DNA of 33,769 bases from Rhizobiaceae bacterium (GCA_019635695.1 JAHBYZ010000032.1:1-33769), one strand, 5' to 3'; numbered from the stretch's first letter, positions 1-10,181 are shown. A program made the numbers and translations. The notes: a model not told the origin generated them from the letters alone.

Positions 1-1518
1 GGCCTCGTCGGAGATCAGGCTGGCATCGAGCAGCGGCCCGAGCTTCTCCCATGTGCCGCGCATGCGCCACCAGAACTGGAGATCCCAGCCGTCGACATCG
101 GCGGCCAATGCGACGCGGCCTTCCTCGGGTATCCGCACCGGAGTGCCTTCGGCGAAGGTGAGGCGCCCGTCGGGCCAGTCGCCGAGGCAGGAGATGACAC
201 GCAGCACGCGGCCCTGGCCGGGATGCATGGTGACGCAGGCGAAGTGGAACTTGTGGCGGTTGTAGTAGTGGGCCAGGCCGGCGGCCTGCTGGTAGGTGTC
301 GGGCGAAAAGGCGAGTTCGGTCTCGGCGCGGAAGGAGAAATGCTCCTGCCGGCGGGCGACCAGCGCCTGCTCGTACCAGGAGCCGATGGACTCGCGGCCG
401 TAGAGGCGCAGGCGGCCGGGCTCGTCCGTCAGCGAAAACAGGCGGCTCGGGACCGGCGTGCGCAGCCACTGGAAGTCGAGCGGCAGCTCCGGCGTCGAGA
501 AGTCGTAGCGGAGCGTGTCGGGCTTCGGCTCGCGCTTCGTATTGCCAGGATTGGGGCCGGGCGCCGGCACGTCCACCGCAGGCACCAGCCCGCCATGGGC
601 GAGCCGCGGCCAGCCATCCTTGCCCCACACGACTTTCTGGATCGCCGTCTCGCGGCCGAGCGGCGAGCGCTTCGGTCGGTTGCCGCTGCCGGGTAGCGGC
701 CGGCCGGTGAGGTGCGTGTGGTAGAATTCGCCGTCGGGCGTCTCCACCATCTGGCCGTGGCCGGCGCGCTGCAGCGGCGCGTCTGGCGCGTCCTTGGCGG
801 TCAGCAGGAACGTGTCGGGATGCAGTTCGTATGGGCCGTCGATGGCCTTCGAACGCGCATAGGTGACGACGTGTCCGTAGCCGGTGCCACCCTCGGCGGT
901 GGTCAGATAGTAGAAGCCGTCCTTCTTGAACAAATGCGGCCCCTCGACCAGCCCGTGCGGCGAGCCAGCGAAGATGTTCTTGATCGGGCCGACGAGCTTG
1001 CCAGCCTTCGGGTCCCACTGCTGCAGCAGGATGCCTGCGAAGGAGGGGTGCTTGGGCTGGCCGCCGACGCCGGTGGAGACGTGGTTCCAGACCATGTTGA
1101 CGAACCACTTTTTCCCGTCGTCGTCGTGGAAGAGCGACGGGTCGAAGCCTGATGAATTGACGTACCACGGATCGGACCACGGGCCTTCGACGGAAGGCGC
1201 GGTGACGATGTAGTTGTGGGCGTCCTTGAAGTTGCCGTCGAGGCGCTTCACATCGGTGTAGACGAGCCAGAACAAGCCGTCGGCGTAGCTCAGGCACGGC
1301 GCCCAGATGCCGCCGGAGTCAGGATTGCCGCGCATGTCGAGCTGGGCTGCGCGCTCGAGCGGACGCCTGACCAGCTTCCAGTTCACGAGGTCGGTCGAGT
1401 GGTGGATCTGCACGCCCGGATACCACTCGAAGGTCGACGTCGCGATGTAATAGTCGCGTCCCACCCGGCAGATCGACGGATCGGGATTGAAGCCGGGCAG
1501 GATCGGGTTGCGGATCAC
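1..1518 (-). CDS. GH43 beta-xylosidase / alpha-L-arabinofuranosidase, 3' end cut by window
   Basis: This gene has a GTG start at 1518 and stays open to the left window edge, giving 506 codons. Full-length XynB-type GH43 proteins are about 530-550 residues, so only a short C-terminal piece is missing. The N-terminus (NPILPGFNPDPSIC) and the motifs GIWAPCLSYADG and SGFDPSLFHDDDG are typical of GH43 beta-xylosidases. Expected catalytic residues are Asp13 (base, in NPDPS), Asp126 (pKa modulator, in GFDPS) and Glu192 (acid, in VEGPHL), followed by a C-terminal beta-sandwich. There is no signal peptide, so it should cleave imported xylo-oligosaccharides or arabinosides in the cytoplasm. An AGGGAGAAG ribosome site lies just upstream. 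The start is 10 nt after the aldo/keto reductase stop, so it belongs to the same operon. Confidence 0.93.
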   Translation of the reverse strand, partial: MIRNPILPGFNPDPSICRVGRDYYIATSTFEWYPGVQIHHSTDLVNWKLVRRPLERAAQLDMRGNPDSGGIWAPCLSYADGLFWLVYTDVKRLDGNFKDAHNYIVTAPSVEGPWSDPWYVNSSGFDPSLFHDDDGKKWFVNMVWNHVSTGVGGQPKHPSFAGILLQQWDPKAGKLVGPIKNIFAGSPHGLVEGPHLFKKDGFYYLTTAEGGTGYGHVVTYARSKAIDGPYELHPDTFLLTAKDAPDAPLQRAGHGQMVETPDGEFYHTHLTGRPLPGSGNRPKRSPLGRETAIQKVVWGKDGWPRLAHGGLVPAVDVPAPGPNPGNTKREPKPDTLRYDFSTPELPLDFQWLRTPVPSRLFSLTDEPGRLRLYGRESIGSWYEQALVARRQEHFSFRAETELAFSPDTYQQAAGLAHYYNRHKFHFACVTMHPGQGRVLRVISCLGDWPDGRLTFAEGTPVRIPEEGRVALAADVDGWDLQFWWRMRGTWEKLGPLLDASLISDEA

Positions 1519-1528
1519 ACGCTTCTCC

Positions 1529-2575
1529 CTATTTCCGCGCCGGTCCCGGGCGCTCGGCCGACCTGGCCCAGAGATTGACGTTGGCGTCGGTGGCGTAACG
1601 GTCGATCTCGGCAAGTTCCGCGGTCGAAAAATCGAGGTTGGCGATCGCGCCGACGCAATCCTCAACCTGCTCGGGCCGTGAGGCGCCGATCAGCGCTGTG
1701 GTAACCCGGCCCCCGCGCAGAACCCAGGCCAACGCCATCTGCGCCAGCGTCTGGCCGCGGCGCTTCGCGATGTCGTTCAGGGCGCTGATGTTCGCGACCG
1801 TTTCGTCGTTGATGAAGGACTGGCGCAGCGACTTGCCCTGCGTGGCGCGGCTGCCGGCGGGGATGCCTTTCAGGTATTTGTCGGTCAGCATGCCCTGCGC
1901 CAGCGGCGTGAACGCGATCGAGCCGATACCCTCGCCTTCCAGCGTGTCCAGCAGCCCGTCCTCCTCGACCCATCGGTTGATCATCGAATAGGAGGGCTGG
2001 TGGATGAGGCAGGGGGTGCCGAGCTGGCGCAGGATCGCCGCGGCCTCGCGCGTGCGCTGCGAATTGTAGCTCGAGATTCCGGCGTACAACGCCTTGCCGG
2101 AGCGTACGGCCTGATCCAGCGCGCCCATCGTCTCTTCCAACGGCGTGTCGGGGTCGAAGCGGTGGGAATAGAAGATGTCGACATAGTCGAGCCCCAAACG
2201 CTTGAGGCTCTGGTCGAGCGAAGCGAGCAGGTACTTCCGGCTGCCCCATTCGCCGTAAGGGCCGTCCCACATGTCGTAACCGGCCTTGGTCGAGATGATC
2301 ATCTCGTCGCGCCAGCCGGCGAAGTCGGTGCGCAGGATCTCGCCGAAGGCGCTTTCGGCGGAACCTTTCGGCGGACCGTAGTTGTTGGCGAGATCGAAAT
2401 GGGTGACGCCGAGGTCGAACGCCTTGCGCACGATGGAGCGCTTGGTCTCATGCGGTGTGTCGCCGCCGAAATTGTGCCACAGGCCGAGCGAGATCGCCGG
2501 CAGCTTGAGGCCGGAGCGGCCACAGCGGCGGTAGACCATCTTCGAGTAGCGGTCGGCGGCGGGGACGTAGGTCAT
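1529..2575 (-). CDS. Aldo/keto reductase, YghZ / L-glyceraldehyde 3-phosphate reductase type
   Basis: This 348-residue protein is a full-length NADPH-dependent aldo/keto reductase of the YghZ (Gpr)/Kvbeta-like branch. The start is MTYVPAADRYSKMVYRRCG, and MVYRRCGRSGLKLPAISLGLW is very like YghZ. The catalytic tetrad is visible as Asp61, Tyr66, Lys97 and His138. The C-terminal GASRPEQVEDCV part matches the cofactor-binding loop. Known members reduce L-glyceraldehyde 3-phosphate, methylglyoxal or other aldehydes, and rhizobial copies often sit in sugar operons. It lies between the GH43 and Gfo/Idh genes in one transcription unit but is separated from the latter by a palindromic repeat. Its ribosome site is weak (GAGATGAG). 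The true substrate here may be a sugar-derived aldehyde or ketone. Confidence 0.9.
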   Translation of the reverse strand: MTYVPAADRYSKMVYRRCGRSGLKLPAISLGLWHNFGGDTPHETKRSIVRKAFDLGVTHFDLANNYGPPKGSAESAFGEILRTDFAGWRDEMIISTKAGYDMWDGPYGEWGSRKYLLASLDQSLKRLGLDYVDIFYSHRFDPDTPLEETMGALDQAVRSGKALYAGISSYNSQRTREAAAILRQLGTPCLIHQPSYSMINRWVEEDGLLDTLEGEGIGSIAFTPLAQGMLTDKYLKGIPAGSRATQGKSLRQSFINDETVANISALNDIAKRRGQTLAQMALAWVLRGGRVTTALIGASRPEQVEDCVGAIANLDFSTAELAEIDRYATDANVNLWARSAERPGPARK

Positions 2576-2600
2576 GGGCTCATCTCTGTGCTGGGCGATT

Positions 2601-2702
2601 GCCCCCCACCCTTACCCTCTCCCCGTCAACACGGGGAGAGGGAGGCGTAGACGTTGGCGATCCCCTCTCCCCGCATGCGGGGAGAGGGTAAGGGTGAGGG
2701 GC
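2601..2702. repeat. Composite palindromic intergenic repeat, copy 1
   Basis: This element nearly fills the gap between the Gfo/Idh and aldo/keto reductase genes. It has two internal hairpins. The first has a 12-bp stem (2615-2626 with 2631-2642) and loop CAAC. The second is a perfect 26-bp palindrome (2663-2688) centred on GCATGC. The outer arms, 2602-2614 and 2689-2701, are also complementary with one mismatch, so the whole unit can fold as one long hairpin. The same building blocks recur at 30918-31030 in swapped order, with a shared GAGGCGT...GTTG spacer. It resembles the mosaic intergenic palindromes of rhizobia (REP/RIME-like). In the operon transcript it may block 3' exonucleases or lower expression of the downstream genes. 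Confidence 0.85.
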
Positions 2703-2708
2703 CAGCGA

Positions 2709-3866
2709 CTACGCCGCTGCTGCCACCTTCTGCTTCGCCAGCATCGACTTCGCCTCGGCGATACCCAGCGCGGCGGGGCGCTCGCAGGTGGTCTTGAGCG
2801 TCAGCACCTTGCCGGTCTGGCCGGCCTCGATGAGCCCGGTCATCACCTCGATGGCATGCAGCGCCATCTCCATGGAGCAGCGATGCGGCCGTCCCTCGGC
2901 TATCGCGAGCGCCATGTCGGCGAGGCCGATGGTGCGGTAGTTGGCCATCATGCCCTGCGAATGCTCCTGGTTGGGAACGCCGAGCGGGTGCTTCCAGGCG
3001 GGATCCTTCTTCGTTGGCTCGCCCTTCTTCGTCTGCTTCACCACACCGCCGAAGAAATTCGGATCCGGCAGGAACAGCGTGCCCTCTTCGCCGTAGAGCT
3101 CCATCGGCGAATGGCCGTGCTTCCACACGTCCCACGAGCCGTTCATCGTGATGACCGCGCCGTTGGCGAACTCCAGGATGCCGTGGATGGTGGTCGGCGT
3201 CTTCACCGGTATCTTCTGCCCAAAGCGCGGCTTCGACGTGATGGTGCGCTCCTTCTGCGGGATCGAAGCGAAGGCGGCCACGCGCTTCACCGGCCCGATC
3301 AGCTGGATCAGGTTGGTCACGTAGTAGGGGCCGACGTCGAGGATCGGTCCCGCGCCCGGGAGGAAGAAGAAATCCGGGTTCGGATGCCAGTGCTCCATGC
3401 CGTGGCTCATCACGAAGGCGGTGCCGCTGGTGATCTTGCCGACCGCGCCGGAATCGACGATGGAGCGCGCCAGCTGGTGCGCGCCGCCGAGGAAGGTGTC
3501 GGGCGCGGAGCCGATGCGCAGGCCCTTCTTTTGCGCGCGCTTGGCGAGGTCGAGCCCTTCCTTCACCGACAGCACGAAGGGCTTTTCCGAATAGACGTGT
3601 TTGCCGGCGTCGAGCGCCGCCTTGGCGACGCCGTAGTGGGCGGCGGGGATCGTCAGGTTGACGACGATGTCGACATCCTTCGCCGCGATCAGGTTCTCGA
3701 CCTTTTCGGCGCGGATACCGAAGAGCTTCGCCTGCGCTTCCGCCGCCTTCATGTTGATGTCGGCGCAGGAGACGATCTCCATGCCCTTGAACAGCTTCGA
3801 CAGCCTGAAATAGGCGGTCGAGATGTTGCCGGTGCCGACGACGCCGACCCTCAGTTTGCGTGCCAT
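2709..3866 (-). CDS. Gfo/Idh/MocA family sugar oxidoreductase
   Basis: This 385-residue protein has an N-terminal Rossmann fold with the dinucleotide-binding motif GVVGTGNIS (residues 8-16) and the family EKP motif at 94-96. A C-terminal alpha/beta substrate domain follows, containing GPILDVGPYYVT (173-184), where Asp177 is the probable catalytic-region acid. Members oxidise or reduce hydroxyl groups of sugars, inositols or glycosides with NAD(P). No signal peptide is present, so a cytoplasmic enzyme is expected. The GAGGGGGAAC ribosome site upstream of ATG 3866 is strong. It lies 22 nt after the TIM-barrel isomerase-like gene, and this pairing is common in keto-sugar pathways. The exact substrate cannot be read from the sequence. 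Confidence 0.92.
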   Translation of the reverse strand: MARKLRVGVVGTGNISTAYFRLSKLFKGMEIVSCADINMKAAEAQAKLFGIRAEKVENLIAAKDVDIVVNLTIPAAHYGVAKAALDAGKHVYSEKPFVLSVKEGLDLAKRAQKKGLRIGSAPDTFLGGAHQLARSIVDSGAVGKITSGTAFVMSHGMEHWHPNPDFFFLPGAGPILDVGPYYVTNLIQLIGPVKRVAAFASIPQKERTITSKPRFGQKIPVKTPTTIHGILEFANGAVITMNGSWDVWKHGHSPMELYGEEGTLFLPDPNFFGGVVKQTKKGEPTKKDPAWKHPLGVPNQEHSQGMMANYRTIGLADMALAIAEGRPHRCSMEMALHAIEVMTGLIEAGQTGKVLTLKTTCERPAALGIAEAKSMLAKQKVAAAA

Positions 3867-3888
3867 GTGTTCCCCCTCACAGTGGATG

Positions 3889-4635
3889 TCAAAGCGCCCG
3901 GGCCGCCGCTATGGAGCGGCTGGCGAAACGCTTGTGGTCCGACGGCTTGTCGTGCTCCATCACGAAGGTCTTGGCCGGCGTTTTCTTCAGCGCCTTCCAG
4001 ATGCCCTTCCAGTCGACGGTGCCGTGGCCGACATCGGCCCAGCCGTCCTCGTTCTTGTTCTCGCCCGCGGGCGCGATGTCCTTGATGTGGACCGACGTGA
4101 TGCGGTCGGCGAACTTGTCGATCCACTCGATGGGATCGGCGCCACCGCGCACCACCCAGGCGATGTCGGCTTCCCACTTCAGCGCGGGGCCGCCCTCGAA
4201 GATGAGCTGCTGCGGGATCTCGCCGCCGGGCAGTTTCTTGAACTCGAAATCGTGGTTGTGCCAACCATAGACGTAGCCCGCCTTGACCACCGCCTCGCCG
4301 GCGTTCTGCAGCCGCTCGCCGAACTTTTTCCAGCCGGCCGCGTCGGTCGGGCGCTTTTCAGCGACGATGTGCGGGCAATAGATCGCCTTCATGCCGAGCG
4401 TGCCGGCGATGTCGAGCACCTTGGCGCTCTCGCCCTCCAGCATGTCGAGCGAGAAGTGGCCGGAGGTCATCTTCAGGCCGTTGGCGTCGAGCTGCTTGCG
4501 CACAGCCTTGGGGTCGGCATAGACGCCGCCGAAGCCCTCGACCTCCTTGTAGCCGAGATCGGCGAGCATCTTCAGCGTGGCGTCCAGCGGCGGGAACTCG
4601 CGCGAGGAGTAGAGCTGGTAGGAGAAGTCGGTCAT
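3889..4635 (-). CDS. Xylose-isomerase-like TIM-barrel sugar isomerase/epimerase
   Basis: The 248-residue protein begins at ATG 4635 (MTDFSYQLYSSREFPPL), eight bases after an AAAGG ribosome site. A longer frame reaching 4800 only overlaps the beta-mannosidase gene and was rejected. It belongs to the AP-endonuclease-2/xylose-isomerase-like family (IolE/IolI/YcjR-like). Probable metal ligands and catalytic residues are Glu33 (EVEGFGG), the WHNHDFEF strand (125-132), Glu155 (WEADIAW), His183 and Lys185 (SVHIKD), His204 (DVGHGTVDW) and Glu227 (MEHD). Such enzymes isomerise or epimerise sugars and keto-sugars, and some relatives cleave 3-keto-glycosides. It sits between the beta-mannosidase and Gfo/Idh genes, so it likely works on the same imported sugar. 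Confidence 0.88.
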   Translation of the reverse strand: MTDFSYQLYSSREFPPLDATLKMLADLGYKEVEGFGGVYADPKAVRKQLDANGLKMTSGHFSLDMLEGESAKVLDIAGTLGMKAIYCPHIVAEKRPTDAAGWKKFGERLQNAGEAVVKAGYVYGWHNHDFEFKKLPGGEIPQQLIFEGGPALKWEADIAWVVRGGADPIEWIDKFADRITSVHIKDIAPAGENKNEDGWADVGHGTVDWKGIWKALKKTPAKTFVMEHDKPSDHKRFASRSIAAARAL

Positions 4636-4654
4636 TGGCGTGCCTTTCAGGCTT

Positions 4655-7126
4655 CTAGCGTGTCGAGTTGAACAGGTCGCGGCAGGCGAAGCCGGCGAGA
4701 TCGGCGAGCGGCTGGCGCGGGAAGAATTCGACCGTACGGGTCTCACCGGGCAGCAGGGCGAAGAAATTGTCGGCGAAGCGGCCGGCGGCCGGCGCTTCAA
4801 GCGCGACGAAGAAGGCCGGCTTGCGTGTGGCCAAATCCAGCAGGATGCGGTCGCCGTCGCGGCGCGGGGTCACCGCGACCTGCGGGTCGGCGAGGTCGAG
4901 CATCTTGTAGGGCACCGGCGAGAGGTGGTCGGAGCCGGTGCTGCCATCGGACGCGGTCCAGCGGAAGGCGAGCACCGAGCCGGCAGGCACTTTAGCGAAC
5001 TCGATCGTGCCGAGCGCGACGGCCGCGTCTGTTCCGATCTTGCCGGCGAAGCGTGCGAGCGGGGTGGTCGCGCCGTCCATCGCGACTGCGTCGACGGCGA
5101 TCTCCATGTCGACCGTTTCGCGACCGTCATTGACGGCATGGACGACGAAGCTGCCGGTCTTGTCGGGGATGACGAAGGCGGCCACCGGCGCGAAGAAGCG
5201 GCGGGCCATGTAATGCAGGCCCTTCCAGCCGCCGCCGTGGTCGAGACCCGACCAGCTCGCCACCGGCCAGGTGTCGTTGAGCTGCCAGTAGAGCGTGCCC
5301 ATGCAGTGGGGTTTCAGGCTGCGCCACCACTCGACCGCGGTGCGGATCGCGAGGCCCTGCTGCACCTGCGACAGGTAGACGAAGTCCTCAAAGGAGGACG
5401 GGAAGCGGAAGGTGCGGAACATCGTCTCGGCGATGCGCGCATTGCCGCCGGCATTCTTCTGATGCGCCTCCATGACCGGCGAGGCGATGTTCATGTCCTC
5501 GGGTCGCGCGAAGCGGCGCACGACGTCCATCGACGGGTAAGACTGAAAGCCGAACTCGGAGCAGAAGCGCGGACGCACGTCGCGGTAGTGCTCGAAATTC
5601 CTCCCCTCGTGCCAGACCGACCAGAAATGCATGTCGCCCGAAGAATCGTCGTGCCAGGCGTCGCCGAAACTCATCGGGCCGGGCGAAGGCGAGGACGGCC
5701 ACCAATTCGCCGCGGGATCGACCGATTTCAGCGCCTGCTCGACGGTGCGGTTCAGCCGGTCGTACATGACCAGATAGCGGTCGCGGTTCTTTCGGCTCTC
5801 CTCGAACCAGGTGAGCGCACCGATCAGCTCGTTGTCGCCGCACCAGAGCGCGAGGCAGGCGTGGTGCTGGAGACGCGCCACGTTTTCGCCGACCTCGGCG
5901 GCGATTTCGGCGAGGAACGCCTCGTCGGCGGGATAGAGATTGCAGGACAGCATGAAGTCCTGCCAGACCATAAGGCCGAGCTCGTCGCAGAGGTCGTAGA
6001 ACCAGTCCGGCTCATACTGGCCACCGCCCCAGACGCGGATCATGTTCATGTTGGCGTCGACGGCCGATTGCAGCAGGCCGCGGGTGGCCTCGCGGTCCTC
6101 GCGGCCGGGCAGCGCGTCGGAGGGTATCCAGTTGGCGCCGCGGCAGAAGACGTCGCGGCCGTTGACAACGAATTTGAAGCTGCGGCCGGTCTCGTCCGGC
6201 TCGCTGACCAGCCGGAGGTCGCGCAGGCCGACGCGGCGGCGCTCTTCCATGCCGGCGACCGACACGACGAGATCATGCAGCATCTGCGCGCCAAGCCCGG
6301 CGGGCCACCAGAGCTCGGGGGTTTCGACCGCAAATTCGGCGACAGCCTTGCCACCGCGCGACAGGTCGAGTGCACCGGCGCGGGCCTGTCCGGCGAAAGA
6401 GACGCTCCACGGTACGGTCGCGCCGGAACGGCGGTCGACCGTCAGCTCGACCTCGACACGCACGCGCCCGGCGTCGTGGAACTGCCGCACCAGCACATGG
6501 TCGATCAGGGCATCCGGCGCATGCAGCAGCCGCGCGGCGCCGTAGAGGCCGAGCGGGGCCAGCGCGATGTTCCAGTCCCAGCCGAAATGGCACTGCGTCT
6601 TGCGCAGCATGTTGCCGTTGGGGATCGGGGAATTGGCGGTACTGTAGGGCACGCGCCAGGGCTGCGTCGCCTGCCGGCGGTTGGCCTCGGCGGTGGCCGA
6701 ACGGATGGCGATTTCTATGTGGTTGCGGCCATGCCGCAAGGCATTGTCGACATCGACACGATGGCGGCGGAAGGCATTGTCGGCTGACAGAACCGTCTCG
6801 CCGTTGAGCCGAACCTCGGCAACCGTATCGAGCCGGTCGAGTTCCAGCACCCAGCCGCTCAGGAGCGCACCCACGGGAACCTCGAACTCGCGCGAAAGCA
6901 GCCAGTCGCGGTCGGCGATCCAGCGCAGGTCGTATTCGTTGCGGCCGAAATAGGGATCGGTGATCCGCCCCGCTTCGTGCAGCGCGGAATGCACGTCGCC
7001 GGGCACGCGGAAGGGAGCGGCCAAGCCGCCGCCGACCTCGGCGAGCGCCCACGCGCCGGCGAGGTCGATCGCCTGCGACCCGACTGGCAACGCCTCTATC
7101 TTGGGAACCGCACCCATGCCATGCAC
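4655..7126 (-). CDS. Beta-mannosidase, glycoside hydrolase family 2
   Basis: This 823-residue protein has the GH2 layout: an N-terminal jelly-roll (about 20-200, with [21 protein letters not shown] and WDWN), an immunoglobulin-like domain, and a TIM barrel from about 310. The acid/base is Glu433 in LALWCGDNE and the nucleophile is Glu524 in FCSEFGFQS. These signatures, with [12 protein letters not shown], fit beta-mannosidases rather than beta-galactosidases. It removes beta-mannosyl residues from the non-reducing end of manno-oligosaccharides in the cytoplasm; no signal peptide is seen. The start is GTG 7126; ATG 7117 is the only other in-frame choice before a stop upstream, and neither has a well-placed ribosome site. 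It follows the transporter ATPase gene by 42 nt, which ties the operon to beta-mannosides. Confidence 0.93.
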   Translation of the reverse strand: MHGMGAVPKIEALPVGSQAIDLAGAWALAEVGGGLAAPFRVPGDVHSALHEAGRITDPYFGRNEYDLRWIADRDWLLSREFEVPVGALLSGWVLELDRLDTVAEVRLNGETVLSADNAFRRHRVDVDNALRHGRNHIEIAIRSATAEANRRQATQPWRVPYSTANSPIPNGNMLRKTQCHFGWDWNIALAPLGLYGAARLLHAPDALIDHVLVRQFHDAGRVRVEVELTVDRRSGATVPWSVSFAGQARAGALDLSRGGKAVAEFAVETPELWWPAGLGAQMLHDLVVSVAGMEERRRVGLRDLRLVSEPDETGRSFKFVVNGRDVFCRGANWIPSDALPGREDREATRGLLQSAVDANMNMIRVWGGGQYEPDWFYDLCDELGLMVWQDFMLSCNLYPADEAFLAEIAAEVGENVARLQHHACLALWCGDNELIGALTWFEESRKNRDRYLVMYDRLNRTVEQALKSVDPAANWWPSSPSPGPMSFGDAWHDDSSGDMHFWSVWHEGRNFEHYRDVRPRFCSEFGFQSYPSMDVVRRFARPEDMNIASPVMEAHQKNAGGNARIAETMFRTFRFPSSFEDFVYLSQVQQGLAIRTAVEWWRSLKPHCMGTLYWQLNDTWPVASWSGLDHGGGWKGLHYMARRFFAPVAAFVIPDKTGSFVVHAVNDGRETVDMEIAVDAVAMDGATTPLARFAGKIGTDAAVALGTIEFAKVPAGSVLAFRWTASDGSTGSDHLSPVPYKMLDLADPQVAVTPRRDGDRILLDLATRKPAFFVALEAPAAGRFADNFFALLPGETRTVEFFPRQPLADLAGFACRDLFNSTR

Positions 7127-7168
7127 CGCGGGCGTTTCACCCGCATTCGCCTCCTCATCCGCCGCCGC

Positions 7169-8257
<1,089 letters not shown>

Positions 8258-8269
8258 GCGGTGTTCCCC

Positions 8270-9199
8270 CTAACCCTTCACCGCGCCCGCGGCGATGCCG
8301 CGCACGAACAGCTTTCCGGACACGAAGTAGACGAACAGCGGCACCAGGCCGGTGAGCAGCGTCGCGGCCATGTTGACGTTGTATTCCTTCACGCCCTGCA
8401 CCGAGTTGACGATGTTGTTGAGCTGGACGGTCATCGGGTAGACGTCCGGCTTGGTGTAGACGACGCCGAACAGGAAGTCGTTCCAGATGCCGGTGACCTG
8501 CAAGATGATCGCCACCACGAAGATCGGCAGCGACATCGGCAGCATGATCTTCAGGTAGATGCCCCAGAACCCCGCGCCATCGACGCGCGCCGCCTTGAAC
8601 AGTTCCTCCGGCAGCGACGTGAAGTAGTTGCGGAAGAGCAGCGTCAGGATCGGCATGCCGAAGATCGAATGCACGAGCACCAGGCCCCACAGCGTGCCGT
8701 AGAGGCCCATTTCGCGCAGGATAATGACCAGCGGATAGAGCATCACCTGGTAGGGGATGAAGGCGCCGAAGATCAGGATGGTGAAGAAGGCGTCGGCGCC
8801 CTTGAAGCGCCAGTTGGCGAGCGCATAGCCGTTCACCGAGGCGATGGCGATCGACAGGATCACCGACGGCACGGTGATACGCACGGAATTCCAGAAGCCG
8901 CGCGAGAGGCCGTCGCAGTTGAGGCCGGTGCAGACTTCCGACCAGGCCTTTACCCACGGCTCGAACGTGATCTCCACCGGCGGCGAGAAGATGTTGCCCA
9001 TGCGGATCTCGGGCATGCCCTTCAGCGACGTGACGATCATCACGTAGAGCGGCAGCAGATAGTAGAACGCGAAGAGCAGCAGCGTGCCGTAGATGAAGAT
9101 GTTGCGGGTCGACAGCGCCTTGCGCGGCCGCGGTCCGCGGGGACCCTCGAACGGCAGCATCACGGCCGCAGCAGCGGCAGCAGAGCGGGGATCATGCAT
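8270..9199 (-). CDS. Sugar ABC importer permease (MalG family)
   Basis: The 309-residue inner-membrane protein has about six membrane segments, the first at 33-57. It carries the coupling (EAA) loop LPEELFKAARVDGAGFWGIY around 197-217, which docks on the ATPase. The end (FVSGKLFVRGIAAGAVKG) is the usual MalG-family C-terminus. ATG 9199 overlaps the stop of the upstream permease gene by 8 bp, so the two are translationally coupled. The N-terminal 30 residues are Ala/Pro/Arg-rich and cytoplasmic. It forms the heterodimeric channel with the 9192-10088 product. Substrate specificity is inferred from the operon (beta-mannosidase, GH43), not from the permease itself. Confidence 0.95.
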   Translation of the reverse strand: MHDPRSAAAAAAVMLPFEGPRGPRPRKALSTRNIFIYGTLLLFAFYYLLPLYVMIVTSLKGMPEIRMGNIFSPPVEITFEPWVKAWSEVCTGLNCDGLSRGFWNSVRITVPSVILSIAIASVNGYALANWRFKGADAFFTILIFGAFIPYQVMLYPLVIILREMGLYGTLWGLVLVHSIFGMPILTLLFRNYFTSLPEELFKAARVDGAGFWGIYLKIMLPMSLPIFVVAIILQVTGIWNDFLFGVVYTKPDVYPMTVQLNNIVNSVQGVKEYNVNMAATLLTGLVPLFVYFVSGKLFVRGIAAGAVKG

Positions 9200-10088
9200 T
9201 TTTGCGCCTCCCGCCGAATTCGAGGTAAGCCCATGGGATGAGCACGACCAGCACGGTCAGCAGCATCATCGTGGATGCGGCGAAGCCCTGGCCGAGATTC
9301 TGGCGAAGGAACAGCGAGTCGTAGACATATTTGGCCGGCACTTCCGAGGCGATGCCGGGACCGCCGGAGGTCTGCGCCACGACGAGGTCGTAGAGGCGCA
9401 CGATGCCGGACGCAATCAGTACGAGCGTCGTGATGAAGACCGGCCGCATCATCGGGATGATGATGAGCACATAGGTCTTCCAGGTGGGAATCCCGTCAAT
9501 CTTGGCGGCCTTCCAGATCTCCTCGTCGATGCCGCGCATGCCGGCCAGCATCAGGCACATGACGAGGCCGGTGCCCTGCCACAGCCCGGCGATCAGGATG
9601 CCGAAGATGACGATTTCCTGGTTGTAGAGCGGGTCGAAGGTGAAGCTCGTCCAGCCGAGGCTGCGCACGACGCTCTGCAACCCGAATTCGGGGTTGAGCA
9701 CCCACTGCCAGACGAGGCCGGTGACGACGAAGGACAGCGCGAACGGGTAAAGGAAGATGGTGCGGAACGTATTCTCGAACCGGATCTTCTGGTCGAGCAG
9801 CGCGGCGAGCAGGAAGCCGATCAGCAGCGACAGGACCAGCGAGCAGACGCCGTAGATGAGGATGTTCTGGATCGAGATGATCCAGCGGCTCGACGCCCAC
9901 AGGCGCTCGTACTGATCGAGCCCGACGAAATTCAGCCGCGGCAGCAGCTTCGAATCGGTGAAGGAGTAGATCACCGTCCAGATCGTGCCGCCGGCGAACA
10001 CCACCAGCGCGGTCAGGATCATCGGGATCGATGCAATCTTGGAATTAAGGTTGCGAAACAGCTGGTTGGGGCGACCCTCGGCAGCCAT
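9192..10088 (-). CDS. Sugar ABC importer permease (MalF/UgpA family)
   Basis: The 298-residue protein has about six transmembrane segments, starting at roughly 20-42. The EAA coupling loop is IDEEIWKAAKIDGIPTWKTY (187-206). It lacks the large periplasmic insertion of E. coli MalF and fits the shorter permeases that partner glucose/mannose-type binding proteins. It is the second gene of the operon, 93 nt downstream of the binding-protein gene, and that gap holds a strong hairpin (10128-10159). Its stop overlaps the start of the next permease by 8 bp. Confidence 0.95.
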   Translation of the reverse strand: MAAEGRPNQLFRNLNSKIASIPMILTALVVFAGGTIWTVIYSFTDSKLLPRLNFVGLDQYERLWASSRWIISIQNILIYGVCSLVLSLLIGFLLAALLDQKIRFENTFRTIFLYPFALSFVVTGLVWQWVLNPEFGLQSVVRSLGWTSFTFDPLYNQEIVIFGILIAGLWQGTGLVMCLMLAGMRGIDEEIWKAAKIDGIPTWKTYVLIIIPMMRPVFITTLVLIASGIVRLYDLVVAQTSGGPGIASEVPAKYVYDSLFLRQNLGQGFAASTMMLLTVLVVLIPWAYLEFGGRRKNA

Positions 10089-10127
10089 CTTGAAGCCTCC
10101 GCGCTACCCGGAAATCTGGAGCTGCGC

Positions 10128-10159
10128 GAAGGCCGGCCCCCTTGTGGGGGACCGGCTTC
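10128..10159 (-). other. Stable hairpin between binding-protein and permease genes
   Basis: In the gap between the binding-protein stop (10182) and the permease start (10088), bases 10128-10141 pair with 10146-10159 around a TTGT loop, apart from a bulge and a mismatch. The five C/G pairs next to the loop are perfect. No U-tract follows in the direction of transcription, so it is unlikely to be a full terminator. A hairpin at this position in sugar transporter operons commonly protects the upstream binding-protein mRNA from 3' exonucleases and allows it to be made in excess. That role is inferred here. Confidence 0.65.
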
Positions 10160-10181
10160 GTTCAGCAGTCGCGAAGGCCGA

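Noticed and set aside
2601..2702. The palindromes read as intrinsic terminators
   Set aside because: No U-tract follows the stems and transcription must continue to the aldo/keto reductase and GH43 genes. The repetition elsewhere fits an intergenic repeat better.
4640..6787. A 715-codon plus-strand open frame antisense to the beta-mannosidase gene
   Set aside because: It has low-complexity Arg/Ala/Gly/His-rich composition, no recognisable domain, and the opposite strand holds a complete GH2 enzyme. Long antisense frames are expected in GC-rich DNA.
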